From IMG/VR virus record IMGVR_UViG_3300042879_002524, positions 49,834 to 113,833 of that record: 64,000 nucleotides of DNA; one strand, 5' to 3'. Each line of letters begins with the position of its first letter. Position 1 is the stretch's first letter. A program made the position numbers and the translations under genes. Positions 18,756-29,351 of the stretch are shown piece after piece. The notes below the pieces were generated by a model. The model was not told where the DNA came from and searched no databases. It saw only the letters and a program-made list of their open reading frames with translations. The stretch is from a virus.

Positions 18756-21700
18756 TTAAACTAAAACAAAAGACCCTTGATCCCCTAATGTTTGATAGAT
18801 TAACTGATTTGGATTAGTAGTACGCCATTCTACGACTGGACCACCATCTACTGTTTGTGTAGAATTAATGTTAAATGCTGGCGATGACATTTTTGCACCT
18901 GAATATCGTTGGTTATCAATTCCTTGTGGTAAGTAATCTTGCACCTCAGCTAAACTTCCAGATAATCCATATGTGTATGTTGCATACGTACCAGAACCAT
19001 ATACGCCGGCTCCATATAATGATCCAATTGCATTTTCTGCTACATATGAAACAGTACCAGAAACAAAACGATATTCGGATTTTACACTTGAAATAATAGT
19101 AGGACAAAGAGCTTCACTTAACCAATATGGTGTAGATCCTGTAATCCAAGTACTTCCAGATCTTAAAATATATTCATGTGAGTATATTACCCCATCATAC
19201 TTTTCAGAATTTGAAGCAGTTAAATACATTGTATATTCTGGATCAAACTCTGCAATAACATTTAATACGTTTGCATCCAAACTTCCAGTAAATAATAAAC
19301 TATCTCCAGATCCGGATGGTACTATATTTTGTAAATTAGCATCATATACTGAATTATAACGTTCAATTTTTGGTAGTATAGAATCTTTATTTCGTTCTAA
19401 AAAGTTTGGCTGTATTAATACGCCGGTAAGTTTATCAGCACGGGCTGGTAATAATTGTTCTAGTTGTTTAAAAAATGATAAATCATACAATGAAAATATT
19501 TTTATATATGAATTAATGTCATTTCTAGTAGAATATTTTTTCCAATATTCCTGAGCTTTGTGTATTAATTCTGGGTACGCAGTTTCCTCAGTATTACCCG
19601 GGTCTCCTATATAATCATCCAACGATATATAACCATATTGAGCTATTATATCTTCATCAATCATTGTCTGTGGAGAAAAATATACTCCTAGTTTTTTACT
19701 ATCTAATGGTGCTTTATCAAATTGACTTCGTTCCGCTCTAGTTTTTACATCCAATGTTCCAATTAGTTCATTATCTTCTAAACGAATTTTATTATCATCA
19801 AACGTACCTGCACCTAAACTAGGAGAATCGTAGTAATATATTTCTTCTATGGAATCGTATGGTGTTGCTATAGTCCATCCAGAAAATGATGCTGATAATG
19901 AAGATAATTTAGGTTGTACACCAACTAAAGATCCAGTAAGATTATGGTTAATTTTTTGTGTTAATGGCAATCTAAATAGTAATTCGTTATATGGATCGGG
20001 CGAATTATATGCAGCAGGGGCTTTAACATGATTATTAAAATCAGAATCTGCTAAATTAACAGTCCAAATTCTTAATTCCTGCAATTGTCCTTCTAATCTA
20101 TTAGCACCAGTACTAGTACCACCTAAAATAATAGATCCAGTTGGATTAAATGAACCAGTGCCAGATGCTGAAACTGCTGCTACTATTTTACCATATTTTG
20201 AACGTTTTGCTGTAATTTCTAAATCGGAGCCGTTCGTACGAAGCATCGTAGATATCCATCCTCCGTCAAACATTTCAATATTAGCAGACCCCGTACCATT
20301 AACTAATATAGTACCTAACGTACCACTTGTATAATCTATTGTAACTACATTTGACCCAATGGTATATAAATGCATTGTACTAGACATAGTTGGATTAGTA
20401 ATTACATTATCTGTTCTAAATCTAAGTTCTACCGTATTAATCGATTCGGAATAATTTATAGTAACAGTACCCGCAGGATTTTGTAATAAATCTAATGCAT
20501 AATCAAAATTCAATTTTTCATATATAGGCACTCGATCAAGTCTAGGTCCACCGTATTCATTAATGGATATTATAGATTGTGGTATACCATAACAAGATAA
20601 CAATGCTTGTATACTTCGTTTAGTACCTTTAGATTTTAATAATACCGGTAAGTTATTTACAATACGTCGCCAAACGGCATATGTACGATCTCGACCAGAT
20701 ACCGATGGATCTCCTATAGTATTAGACCCAGTTAATGGAGTACCAGTTTCAGATGTTCCTAATACATATTCCCATAAATCTAATCGCTGATTCCCATCTG
20801 TTAAGTTCCATCCAAATTGTTTTGCTACCGAATATAATAATTCATTAGGCATTCCTAATTTAGGATTTTCTTCTCGCTTGTTAATTTGAGACATATGATT
20901 GATATATGAATATAATATATCGTAATGATGTCCTAACATATTAACAAATGAAGTTATACCTTCATTAGCTGTATCTAGTTTTATAAATTGTGGCAATGCA
21001 TATACTAACGCATTGTAATTCAATGTGTCATATAATGAAGCTGATACATAAATGTTATCATACCAATTAATAAACTGACTTGATGTTACTGATGCTAATG
21101 TATACGGTACTGTTGAATTTATTTTAGGGGCTGGCGTAATATAACTACCAGTAACAGATGCTACAGTAAAGTTTTCTGATAGTATTGGATTTGATGTTAA
21201 TCCAGATGATGATTGATAATATAAATATTGTTCAAATCCATCAAATCCACTTATCAAATTTGTTTTACTTGCTTGGAAATCTGCAACATTAGTTGTAGCT
21301 ACGCTACCCGATAATTGAGAAACTACTGAACTCTGAGACGTATAATACTCAATTAATTCTAATTTATATTTGAAATTTTCTAAACGTTCTGTAGCTGAAC
21401 TATAAAATATAAAATTATTAAAGTCCGAATAATCTATATTTAATTTTATTCCAGATAAACTTCCAGAAAAATATGAATCAACAATTTGTTGTGAAGTTTG
21501 TACACTTGATCCTAATAAATCTGTCCATGCCTGAAAACCGGTTTCAGTCGATGTATTATATACTGCATTTGCATACCAATTTGGATTTGCTAATGTACGA
21601 AACGTAGTTTCAATCGGCTTTGGAGAAATTGAAAGTTTATCAATATATGTTGATTTTAATTCTTCAACAACCCAACATTTAAAGTCAACATCAATATCAA

Positions 21701-22331
21701 CAGATAATGGTTCATATAGTTTAACATATAAATAGTCACCAATAACTACACTATTAACAAAAAGTACATTATTATTTCTGCTAAAATTTAATAAGTATTT
21801 TTTATAAAATTTGCTAGATGTATGTCGGACTGTCTGTATATACGATGTAATCTGTTTTAAAAATTCAGTATCTTCTGCATCGATTGCACGTAAACGTAAT
21901 TCAGTACGATCTGGTGAAATTTCATCAATTCGTAAATGTTGTCTTTCGTAACCTCCTATTAAATTTTTAAAGAAATTAACAGCAAATCTAAAATTACCAG
22001 ATGTTAGTTTTAAGTTATTAAATTCATCATATAAATTAATTGCAACCGGTCGATTTTTAATTGAAATAATCTGTTTAGTTAATTTATTACGATATTCTGG
22101 AATTTTAGATTCTAATTGTATTTTATGATTTCCAGTTATCCACGTGTCATCAGAATATACATGTAATTCAACACGAATATCTTCAGATTGTTGAGAAATT
22201 TCTGGTACTGGTACAACACGTTCATTTGCATCATAACTAAAAAATTCAGATTTTGTTTTTGCTATTCGATCAGCAGAAACTGATTTTGTAGAATTTTTAA
22301 TTTCTTCGATATTTTTATATTGTGTTAACAT
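18756..22331 (-). CDS. Very large baseplate/tail protein with a LamG-like domain
   Basis: This 1191-residue chain is the largest protein in the tail block. A helical region around residues 480-600 contains GMPNELLYSVAKQFGWNLTDG and RRIVNNLPVLLKSKGTKRS, a pattern seen in large tail proteins of related phages. A LamG-like domain follows (about 620-770), with VELRFRTDNV, GGWISTMLRTNG and GQLQELRIWT. The C-terminal third is fibrous, G/S/Y-rich. Only 3 bp separate it from the upstream structural gene. It is probably a baseplate-to-fibre connector. Confidence 0.78.
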   Translation of the reverse strand: MLTQYKNIEEIKNSTKSVSADRIAKTKSEFFSYDANERVVPVPEISQQSEDIRVELHVYSDDTWITGNHKIQLESKIPEYRNKLTKQIISIKNRPVAINLYDEFNNLKLTSGNFRFAVNFFKNLIGGYERQHLRIDEISPDRTELRLRAIDAEDTEFLKQITSYIQTVRHTSSKFYKKYLLNFSRNNNVLFVNSVVIGDYLYVKLYEPLSVDIDVDFKCWVVEELKSTYIDKLSISPKPIETTFRTLANPNWYANAVYNTSTETGFQAWTDLLGSSVQTSQQIVDSYFSGSLSGIKLNIDYSDFNNFIFYSSATERLENFKYKLELIEYYTSQSSVVSQLSGSVATTNVADFQASKTNLISGFDGFEQYLYYQSSSGLTSNPILSENFTVASVTGSYITPAPKINSTVPYTLASVTSSQFINWYDNIYVSASLYDTLNYNALVYALPQFIKLDTANEGITSFVNMLGHHYDILYSYINHMSQINKREENPKLGMPNELLYSVAKQFGWNLTDGNQRLDLWEYVLGTSETGTPLTGSNTIGDPSVSGRDRTYAVWRRIVNNLPVLLKSKGTKRSIQALLSCYGIPQSIISINEYGGPRLDRVPIYEKLNFDYALDLLQNPAGTVTINYSESINTVELRFRTDNVITNPTMSSTMHLYTIGSNVVTIDYTSGTLGTILVNGTGSANIEMFDGGWISTMLRTNGSDLEITAKRSKYGKIVAAVSASGTGSFNPTGSIILGGTSTGANRLEGQLQELRIWTVNLADSDFNNHVKAPAAYNSPDPYNELLFRLPLTQKINHNLTGSLVGVQPKLSSLSASFSGWTIATPYDSIEEIYYYDSPSLGAGTFDDNKIRLEDNELIGTLDVKTRAERSQFDKAPLDSKKLGVYFSPQTMIDEDIIAQYGYISLDDYIGDPGNTEETAYPELIHKAQEYWKKYSTRNDINSYIKIFSLYDLSFFKQLEQLLPARADKLTGVLIQPNFLERNKDSILPKIERYNSVYDANLQNIVPSGSGDSLLFTGSLDANVLNVIAEFDPEYTMYLTASNSEKYDGVIYSHEYILRSGSTWITGSTPYWLSEALCPTIISSVKSEYRFVSGTVSYVAENAIGSLYGAGVYGSGTYATYTYGLSGSLAEVQDYLPQGIDNQRYSGAKMSSPAFNINSTQTVDGGPVVEWRTTNPNQLIYQTLGDQGSFVLV

Positions 22332-22334
22332 AAA

Positions 22335-23495
22335 TTACCCAACCGGTTGATTCCATTCATCAACATTTTTTGCCGCATCTGTAACGACCATGTATGTTTG
22401 TTCTGAAAAAATTGTATGCTGATCAGGTTGTCCTGCATATGCACCTATACCAAAATAATCTCCTATATCAAATTGTGAATTTGGGATAACTTCATCAATA
22501 TATAATATTTGAGTTTCTCCAGAAGTAATAGAACCAAATATTGGTTCATCTACTTGAGCTGCTTGTAATAGTACATCTCTATATAATGTTAATACTGCAA
22601 TCGTATTATCATAATCATTTCGTAAATCTGCTAAAATAACAGCACCAGACGTAACGTTTGATATAAACAATGTTATTAAATTTGGATCGATACGATATCC
22701 AGGTATTACTACTGATTGTATATCAGTTGGTATTTTTGACTTCATTGCATCAAAATGCGTTATTAATGCAGTTTTTGGTGGCCCTGGTGGAAGTAGATTA
22801 ATTCTTGTTTTTGCAGAATCAATATATGAATTAGCTCTTGTTAAAAATTGAGATGCTCTAAAAGCAATATCATTATTATATGGATTTGCCGCGGGAGATG
22901 CATATGCTAAATTAGGACCTGGTCTAAAATAACGATTAAGCGGTTTATTAGGACCACCTTGCATCAAAGTAAAATAACATGTACCAAAGCCAGATACTGC
23001 TAAAAAGTAATGTGATATTTTAATACGTATACGAATATCCACTCCGGAATTTTTAACATCTTTAGTAATATAATATGTATTTGTAACAGTTTGAGGAACG
23101 CCTTCTACAATTTGATCTAATAATATTCCGGATGGAATTCCACCAGCATTAACCGTAGCATTTTCACTTGGTTTATATCTTGCGTATACAGGATCTATAT
23201 CTAATGTAAGATCTACATTTAAATTTAAATTATCACCAGTTTGAACTTCTACTGGGAACTTATAATACTGAAAACGAGTATCTAATACACGTAACAAAGA
23301 ATTAGTAGCAATTTGTTCTGTAACTGGATCAATTATTAATAATGGATTGTTATTAGATCCTTCAGTCATTTTAATATTACCTGCATCATCTCGCGGAATA
23401 ATATTTGTATCATTTGAAATGTATGTTAAACCATCAAGTCTATATTTTGCTTGAACTTTTTGATTAACAGGATCTAACTTTTGTATTTTAGCCAT
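22335..23495 (-). CDS. Tail structural protein, unknown fold
   Basis: The 386-residue protein lies between the 1191-residue tail protein and the DNRLRE-like protein; its start overlaps the latter's stop by one base. The N-terminal half is beta-rich (YRLDGLTYISNDTNIIPRDD) and the middle has a helical part (about residues 225-310). No catalytic motif is seen. Position and composition indicate a baseplate or fibre role. Confidence 0.7.
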   Translation of the reverse strand: MAKIQKLDPVNQKVQAKYRLDGLTYISNDTNIIPRDDAGNIKMTEGSNNNPLLIIDPVTEQIATNSLLRVLDTRFQYYKFPVEVQTGDNLNLNVDLTLDIDPVYARYKPSENATVNAGGIPSGILLDQIVEGVPQTVTNTYYITKDVKNSGVDIRIRIKISHYFLAVSGFGTCYFTLMQGGPNKPLNRYFRPGPNLAYASPAANPYNNDIAFRASQFLTRANSYIDSAKTRINLLPPGPPKTALITHFDAMKSKIPTDIQSVVIPGYRIDPNLITLFISNVTSGAVILADLRNDYDNTIAVLTLYRDVLLQAAQVDEPIFGSITSGETQILYIDEVIPNSQFDIGDYFGIGAYAGQPDQHTIFSEQTYMVVTDAAKNVDEWNQPVG

Positions 23496-24613
23496 TATCT
23501 AACTACTTTAAAATAAATTTGATCATCAACATATTGTTCTACAATTCCATCAATAATCTTTAATTCTAAACGATAGTAGCGTTCCGGCATAAAACTATTC
23601 ATATCAACATAAATAAAATTTCCCGTACTATCGCAACTAACTTTATTATAAATATTATCATATGAAATTATAGGTTCATCTGTTTGTGCATCAAATATTG
23701 CATAATATGTAGTAGATGGTAAATATTTTACAGTTTCATATGGAAATAAATTTGTTGGAGATTTTCTAGGAAACTTATCACGTGCAAATATACGTATTTT
23801 TGTTACTTCAGTGTCTTTATACTGCGGTTTAACCTGGGTATATACATCATATGAATCAATATTAACCTGGGTAAGAGATCCTGTTGTAAAAGTGCTGTTA
23901 TCCCAGTACATAGTTAATCTAGGGACATATATAGTATGAGTATCTCTACTAAAAAATCTAATATAGCCTGATACATTATCATTTTGCTCATCAGAGTCAG
24001 AAAACTGCAGTAAGAATCCATAATTTGGAATAGATGCTCCACCACTTCCACTTAACCATATTTTAACAGAATCGGTTACATCAATATTTAAATCAGTAGT
24101 ACGATATGAAAATGATTCTGATGTTATTAAACCAGCTGTGCTACCACCAGATGCTGATTGAAACATCCATGAACTACCGGTACCAGATCCTGACGCATAC
24201 AATGTACTAGAACCAATTTGTATGTTCTGACTGCTAGAATACCATGTGCTACCAGATACCGGATAATTCCATGTTATACCATCTGTAGTAGGACTTGTTT
24301 GATATCCTGTACCATTAATCCAATCTTGTGCTATTAGTTTGGAAAAGATAGAATATTCTGCTGGTAAACTTTTTGCATGAGATGTATATAATTGTAAAAT
24401 AAATTTACAGTCGTTTACCGTTTTATTATATTTTGCTAATGATGCTGAAATTTCAGACATATCAAATTTTACAACAGCTCTAGATTTTAACAATGTAGCA
24501 CCATCATCGCCTAAACGTTTGCCTATTTCTAGTATTTCATCTAAACCGGTATTTGCATTAGGAGCCGATTCATATAATGTTGCATCTTTTTCTGCATAAA
24601 AAATTCTAAACAT
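23495..24613 (-). CDS. DNRLRE-like structural protein
   Basis: The 372-residue product opens with RIFYAEKDATLYESAPNANTG, then ILEIGKR and LKSRAVVKFDMSEI. This matches the start of DNRLRE-type beta-sandwich domains found on bacterial surface proteins and phage fibres. The rest is beta-rich with aromatic strands (TRLTMYWDNS-like) and a C-terminal EQYVDDQIYFKV. It directly follows the gp6-like gene in transcription, so it is probably attached to the baseplate periphery. Confidence 0.72.
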   Translation of the reverse strand: MFRIFYAEKDATLYESAPNANTGLDEILEIGKRLGDDGATLLKSRAVVKFDMSEISASLAKYNKTVNDCKFILQLYTSHAKSLPAEYSIFSKLIAQDWINGTGYQTSPTTDGITWNYPVSGSTWYSSSQNIQIGSSTLYASGSGTGSSWMFQSASGGSTAGLITSESFSYRTTDLNIDVTDSVKIWLSGSGGASIPNYGFLLQFSDSDEQNDNVSGYIRFFSRDTHTIYVPRLTMYWDNSTFTTGSLTQVNIDSYDVYTQVKPQYKDTEVTKIRIFARDKFPRKSPTNLFPYETVKYLPSTTYYAIFDAQTDEPIISYDNIYNKVSCDSTGNFIYVDMNSFMPERYYRLELKIIDGIVEQYVDDQIYFKVVR

Positions 24614-24622
24614 GTATCACCT

Positions 24623-26503
24623 TTAATAATTTACTACTCGACCTTTAATATCTCTTGTTGAAAATTTAACTTCAAAAATACTAGGATCTAATGAAGGATA
24701 AATAATACCATTCTTAGTAGCAGAATTTAAATCATAAATGTTACCTGAATACCCAAAAGTCGTATCAAATAAATTGTTTAACGAAACTCCAATAACTGAT
24801 TGAACTCCTTTTACATTGGCTAATGTAGTAGTTATATCAGATTTAATAATTGGTTGGTTTATTTGCCATTTATCGATATCAAAAAATGATTGTAATGCAC
24901 TAATACAATTTAATAATACTTCATTGCTATTATAATTTGGTAAAACTGATATTTCAAAGTTAACACCAATATTAATTATAAATGCATCTTTAATATTAAC
25001 TGCATCTGTTAATATACGATAATAATCTAAATATGTTTTTAAATTTTCTTTAATAGCTTGATTTAATTGTACTAATTGTTTCGAAGAATTATATCCTAAA
25101 ACATACATGTTCATTGCTAATGGATTTAATACACGAGATTCCTGATAATCTTGTTGTGATAATTGATCATCTGGAACTATATATGCTTTAGCAACACTTC
25201 CATATTTTGCCGGCATTGAATATGCACGAATAATATAATCTTCACGTGTTACTAAACGATTTTGTGTAGCAAAGTATGCTAGTGCATTATTTTTTATATC
25301 TTGTGCAGTATCGGCAGTTTTAGCACCAGTTGCCGCAATTGGATTATTAACAGCTACTGTTGTTTTAACAAAATTAACTAATGCAGCGCTTAAACTACTA
25401 TTAATATCATCATTATATTCGATAAAATTAATTTGTGTTAATACATTTGCTGGTACGTTATCAACAATTCCGTTACCAACTGTATATATAACTGTTAACG
25501 TTGTGTTTGCCGGTGCTTGGCCATATGTTCTTGTATATAAAAAATTAGACGGATCTATATCGACATCTACGGCACGCCTAAAGCCGGCTAATCCATTCCC
25601 GACGTTATCTGGATTTGGTATTACTTCTTCATCATTATTATCAGAAACACCAGAACCAAATTGTATTTCTAAACGATTATCACTTCGCAATCTGGTAATA
25701 AATCGTTTTGCAGTTTTTCTAAGTTTTAATAAGCTAGGAGATGATGATCTATAAACATATAAATCCGGATCAGTTTCTGCTAAATTTGGTACATCTTCGA
25801 AGATAGTGTCTTGTGCTAAATATGGAACTTGATACCAATTATCGCCATCGGATTCGGTCATAGAAAGTATTTCTATAATATTCGTATCTGGTAATACAAC
25901 TTTATCGTATGGTATTGGAGTAGTAAAATTGTAAGATGTTGTTCGAACATCACCTGACACTGCTCGTACTTGTTTTTTAAGAAGATAATATGTTGGTAAT
26001 TTAGTGGATGGATCACTTTCATATATAGTTACTTCAGTAGTATCAAATGATGATGAAAAACCAAAATCTACGCTATCCAATGTTCTGAATATAGATGGTC
26101 CGTTTGACTGTTGTATACGCATTCCCGGTTTAATTGATAATGCATAATTATAATCAGGTTGCACATTTGCACCAGTACCTGTTGCTGGAACTAACTGAAA
26201 TATATCTAATGTAACATATGCTGGTACAACATTATTAGGCGTATAACCTAATGATTTTGCAATATCATATATATTTGTTCGTTCCGATGCTTGTTCTAAA
26301 AAAGATTCTCTTAAATTTGTATCAGCATAGTATGATAATACATCGCCAACATATGCAGCTAATTCCAGAAATATCATTCCAGGAGATGACTCGTTAAAAT
26401 CAGTGTATGTTTGTGGAAAGTATTGTTTCGTAAAATCTATTAGATTTTGTCGAAATTGACTAAAATCCTTTCCTAAGTATGATATATCTTTTTTAGTTTC
26501 CAT
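24623..26503 (-). CDS. Baseplate wedge protein, gp6-like
   Basis: The protein of about 626 residues forms the ring linking baseplate wedges. It begins METKKDISYLGKDFSQFRQ and continues with PGMIFLELAAYVGDVLSYYAD and LRESFLEQASERTNIYDIAKSLGY, the strongly conserved N-terminus of T4 gp6/baseplate-J-like proteins. The C-terminal half includes ALAYFATQNRLVTREDYI, also typical. The ATG at 26503 is preferred; two upstream in-frame codons (TTG, CTG) are not needed. It overlaps the gp25-like gene by 11 bp, and the 25-6 gene pair order is that of T4-like phages. Confidence 0.9.
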   Translation of the reverse strand: METKKDISYLGKDFSQFRQNLIDFTKQYFPQTYTDFNESSPGMIFLELAAYVGDVLSYYADTNLRESFLEQASERTNIYDIAKSLGYTPNNVVPAYVTLDIFQLVPATGTGANVQPDYNYALSIKPGMRIQQSNGPSIFRTLDSVDFGFSSSFDTTEVTIYESDPSTKLPTYYLLKKQVRAVSGDVRTTSYNFTTPIPYDKVVLPDTNIIEILSMTESDGDNWYQVPYLAQDTIFEDVPNLAETDPDLYVYRSSSPSLLKLRKTAKRFITRLRSDNRLEIQFGSGVSDNNDEEVIPNPDNVGNGLAGFRRAVDVDIDPSNFLYTRTYGQAPANTTLTVIYTVGNGIVDNVPANVLTQINFIEYNDDINSSLSAALVNFVKTTVAVNNPIAATGAKTADTAQDIKNNALAYFATQNRLVTREDYIIRAYSMPAKYGSVAKAYIVPDDQLSQQDYQESRVLNPLAMNMYVLGYNSSKQLVQLNQAIKENLKTYLDYYRILTDAVNIKDAFIINIGVNFEISVLPNYNSNEVLLNCISALQSFFDIDKWQINQPIIKSDITTTLANVKGVQSVIGVSLNNLFDTTFGYSGNIYDLNSATKNGIIYPSLDPSIFEVKFSTRDIKGRVVNY

Positions 26504-26957
26504 CAGCAATTAATAATTGGTTATCATTTGTTACATTTAATGTTATAGTTGATAATGATTCATCTGTAGTATTTGTTTGCACTTGAAACGTAATTTTTAC
26601 AGAAATATTATGATCTAAATTTGCATCATCTTCAGCAGTTACAGTAGCAATTTCTATTATATTAATATATGGTAACCAAAAATTAACTGGCTGTGTTATA
26701 ACATCATTTATATTTTGTTTAATTGCATTTGTATTAGGTTCAAATAGTAATCTAACTAAATTAGTACCAAAATTTGGCTGAAGTGGTCGTTCACCTTTAG
26801 TTGTTAACAGTAAATTTTTAAGATTACTAATTGCTTGATCGACGGTAGTATATGTCGATGAAAAAATTCCAAAAGCACCATTAAATGGTAATTGTACACC
26901 TAGTGCACGATTTTCAGTCGTATCAGATTGATTTACACTTAATACTTGATACGCCAT
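26493..26957 (-). CDS. Baseplate wedge protein, gp25-like
   Basis: The 154-residue protein belongs to the gpW/gp25 family, which starts sheath assembly from the baseplate. NLKNLLLTTKGERPLQPNFG (about residues 46-65), then LVRLLFEP and the downstream I.I..V.V are the family hallmarks (the KGER-P-P-FG motif). The length equals the usual 130-150. It overlaps the gp6-like gene, as expected for wedge partners. Confidence 0.92.
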   Translation of the reverse strand: MAYQVLSVNQSDTTENRALGVQLPFNGAFGIFSSTYTTVDQAISNLKNLLLTTKGERPLQPNFGTNLVRLLFEPNTNAIKQNINDVITQPVNFWLPYINIIEIATVTAEDDANLDHNISVKITFQVQTNTTDESLSTITLNVTNDNQLLIADGN

Positions 26958-26961
26958 TTAA

Positions 26962-27468
26962 TTATAATCCTTTCTTCTTATTCACTGCTTTCATTAAAGC
27001 CGAATAATCTCTTGTTAACGCCTTTTGAACCTCAGGCGCTACTTCATATGTTTTACCCGTTTCTGGATCTTCCATAACTGTCGGTGTTTGTGGTGCCAAT
27101 CCCATTGCCTGTTGCATATTTTGTCGCATCATACCAAATCCTTGAGCATCTGCTGAAGTGAATGATAAGTCATCTACGCCTTCATTCATTAAATCAGAAA
27201 AACTATTCATTGCTAAAGGCGCCTGTTCAACTAACGCATCTGTTTCGTTTAATATCGATGCCCATTTGTTTTCTGTGAATTGAACCGTAGATTTTTTCTT
27301 CGGTGGCGGAGGTGGATTTCGGTGGCCTGGCAAATTTGTTGTTCGCTTCGGCTGTTTCATTTCTGTAATAGTAGATTGTAATCCTTCTCGAAGAATTTCT
27401 GTTAATTCTTCTTTAATAACTTCACGTACGGCTACTTTAAGCGCTTTTATCAATGTTTTTGAATCCAT
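26962..27468 (-). CDS. Virion structural protein with helical N-terminus
   Basis: The 168-residue product begins with an amphipathic helix (KALKVAVREVIKEELTEIL), then a proline stretch (PPPPPKKK near residue 53) and a charged C-terminal part. Helical starts of this kind are common on tail-associated proteins of T4-like phages. It sits between the hub-associated coiled-coil protein and gp25 and has its own class L box. Function unknown. Confidence 0.68.
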   Translation of the reverse strand: MDSKTLIKALKVAVREVIKEELTEILREGLQSTITEMKQPKRTTNLPGHRNPPPPPKKKSTVQFTENKWASILNETDALVEQAPLAMNSFSDLMNEGVDDLSFTSADAQGFGMMRQNMQQAMGLAPQTPTVMEDPETGKTYEVAPEVQKALTRDYSALMKAVNKKKGL

Positions 27469-27481
27469 GGTATATTTTTTA

Positions 27482-27490
27482 TATAAATAT
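27482..27490 (-). promoter_or_regulatory. Class L promoter box before gene 26962-27468
   Basis: Coding strand AATATTTATATAAAAAAT, about 14 nt before the ATG. Confidence 0.6.
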
Positions 27491-27498
27491 TGTAAATA

Positions 27499-28335
27499 TT
27501 AATTTACGGGATTACCCCAATTAGTAGCAGATACTTTTGGTCCGTAAACTGTATTTGTAGTTGTATCAATATAATAATCGCCAGTTTTACCTAAATCTAC
27601 CGGTGGTATTCCAGCCTGTTGATATACTTTGCTAGGTGCTTCTTGTAACGATGTTAGTAAATCTTGTTGTTGCTGTAAAAGTTGTTCAATCTGGCCAGAT
27701 CGGTCTGTTAAATCAGAATCTGATACATTTAGTTCGTTATAGAATTCACTGTTAACTAAATCATTATAATCCGTGATATTGGCATTTTTTAATTCATCTG
27801 GTACTTCTAATGCCGGCGCTTCGCCGTTACACGCTTCTCCAATTTTAGCAATTGCTGCAATTAATGGAGGTAATAAAGTTTGTAAACGTCCTAATAATTG
27901 AGTCGGCAACGTTGCAAATTGATTTAATGACGCAATTGCATTAACAATCGTAGCATCTTGTATTGCTTGTAATTGTAATGCAATAAATAAACCAGCAGTT
28001 GCTGGATTTGAAAGTTGTGCTGCAGCTATCGTGGCTTTAATTCCTTGTGCAATATTAACAATTTGTTTAACTGCATTGATTGATTGTTGTATTACTGGTA
28101 TAGCAGCTTGTACTTGCTGAATAATTTCTTGTATTTGAGCTAATTGTTCTTTTAGTTTTTTTATACGAGGATCATCACATTGAATATTTCCTGGTAATTT
28201 AACTGATTCTTGTATGACATTCGAAGCAATTTCAGTTAATTGATCTAATTGTTGATTTAATTGATCAATTATAAATTCGGCGCCACGTGCTGGTAATTTA
28301 GGTATAAAATCTAATGGTGGTACTATTGATGGCAT
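27499..28335 (-). CDS. Coiled-coil baseplate-associated protein
   Basis: The 278-residue protein is mostly helical, with long glutamine/isoleucine-rich heptads (about residues 20-150) and a second coil around 190-240. The end, GDYYIDTTTNTVYGPK then WGNPV, is a short motif found at the tips of many phage fibre and baseplate proteins. It lies directly after the hub gene. It could be a tail-spike stalk or hub-binding rod. Confidence 0.7.
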   Translation of the reverse strand: MPSIVPPLDFIPKLPARGAEFIIDQLNQQLDQLTEIASNVIQESVKLPGNIQCDDPRIKKLKEQLAQIQEIIQQVQAAIPVIQQSINAVKQIVNIAQGIKATIAAAQLSNPATAGLFIALQLQAIQDATIVNAIASLNQFATLPTQLLGRLQTLLPPLIAAIAKIGEACNGEAPALEVPDELKNANITDYNDLVNSEFYNELNVSDSDLTDRSGQIEQLLQQQQDLLTSLQEAPSKVYQQAGIPPVDLGKTGDYYIDTTTNTVYGPKVSATNWGNPVN

Positions 28336-28343
28336 AACTTTCC

Positions 28344-29351
28344 TTAATATGTATTTTTCTTAATAAAATATGTAGAACTTAGTAATTCTTGCAATAATTG
28401 CTGGGCTCGTTGGACGTATGATCCTCCATTAGCATAACCGCCAGTGGGTGCATATGTATCTCCGACTACGATTCCTGATTGCAGTTGTAAAATAATATTT
28501 TGTAATATTGATACTAATACATCACCATGTACCATAGATTCTGTAGCATCATCACTTCCAATTTTAACTTCACCGGTGGTATTTAACACGATACCAACTG
28601 GCGCATCAATAACCGCAATATCTGTTTTTGCTTTTAATATAATACGATCAGCAACACCAATTAGTTGTGATCTAGAAAACTGTGATTCACTAGGACCAAA
28701 TTTAGTAAGTGGATTTCTTTGATTACCAACGCCTAATAATAAATTTGGAATATTTTGTGTGCTTGTTAAGTATATAGATGAAGCATCTGCCTCAACATTC
28801 TCAATAACATATGAATCTTTTGTATATGGAGTACCATTGGAAATTGCAATAATTGGATCGCCATTTATAGCACCACGCCATAGTGGACGCGTTTCATATT
28901 CGCCTCCGATAACAGTACTACCTAATCTAATAGTATTACTAAATCGACCTTCGATTAATATATCACCCTCATACGGTTGTTTAAATGATACTTCTTTTTC
29001 TTCGAATGATGTTTTTGGAATATATGGTATACTTTGTGGTTGAGAAACTCCTTGCAAAAAATTGCTATTAACATCTGAATTTAAAGCAAAACTTGAAATC
29101 CAATACCACTGTGGATATGCTGATTCTGAGTTATTTTCTGCCGATAATCCGCGCACTAATAATACATGTTCTCCGACACGCGGTATATCTTTTATATTAG
29201 AATTTAAAGGAATTGCTAATATTTCTTGTTGATTATAAAAATCAGTATATGTTTTTACAGATATTTGAAATTTATTACTATCCACATACTCATATGTAGA
29301 TACATTTGGATTTGAAATTACTTCTCCGATATGAAACTCTACATTAGACAT
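28344..29351 (-). CDS. Baseplate hub protein, gp5-like (OB fold, no lysozyme domain)
   Basis: The 335-residue protein has an N-terminal OB-like part (IGEVISNPN through PRVGEHVLLVRG, about residues 8-70). A beta region with PYEGDILIEGRFSNTIRLGST (about 123-143) resembles the gp5 hub proteins of marine T4-like phages, and a region with IGSDDATESMVHGD is compatible with the start of a spike. No lysozyme catalytic motif is present, so cell-wall digestion must come from another protein, possibly the lysozyme-like protein at 40655. It overlaps the next upstream gene by 8 bp. Confidence 0.82.
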   Translation of the reverse strand: MSNVEFHIGEVISNPNVSTYEYVDSNKFQISVKTYTDFYNQQEILAIPLNSNIKDIPRVGEHVLLVRGLSAENNSESAYPQWYWISSFALNSDVNSNFLQGVSQPQSIPYIPKTSFEEKEVSFKQPYEGDILIEGRFSNTIRLGSTVIGGEYETRPLWRGAINGDPIIAISNGTPYTKDSYVIENVEADASSIYLTSTQNIPNLLLGVGNQRNPLTKFGPSESQFSRSQLIGVADRIILKAKTDIAVIDAPVGIVLNTTGEVKIGSDDATESMVHGDVLVSILQNIILQLQSGIVVGDTYAPTGGYANGGSYVQRAQQLLQELLSSTYFIKKNTY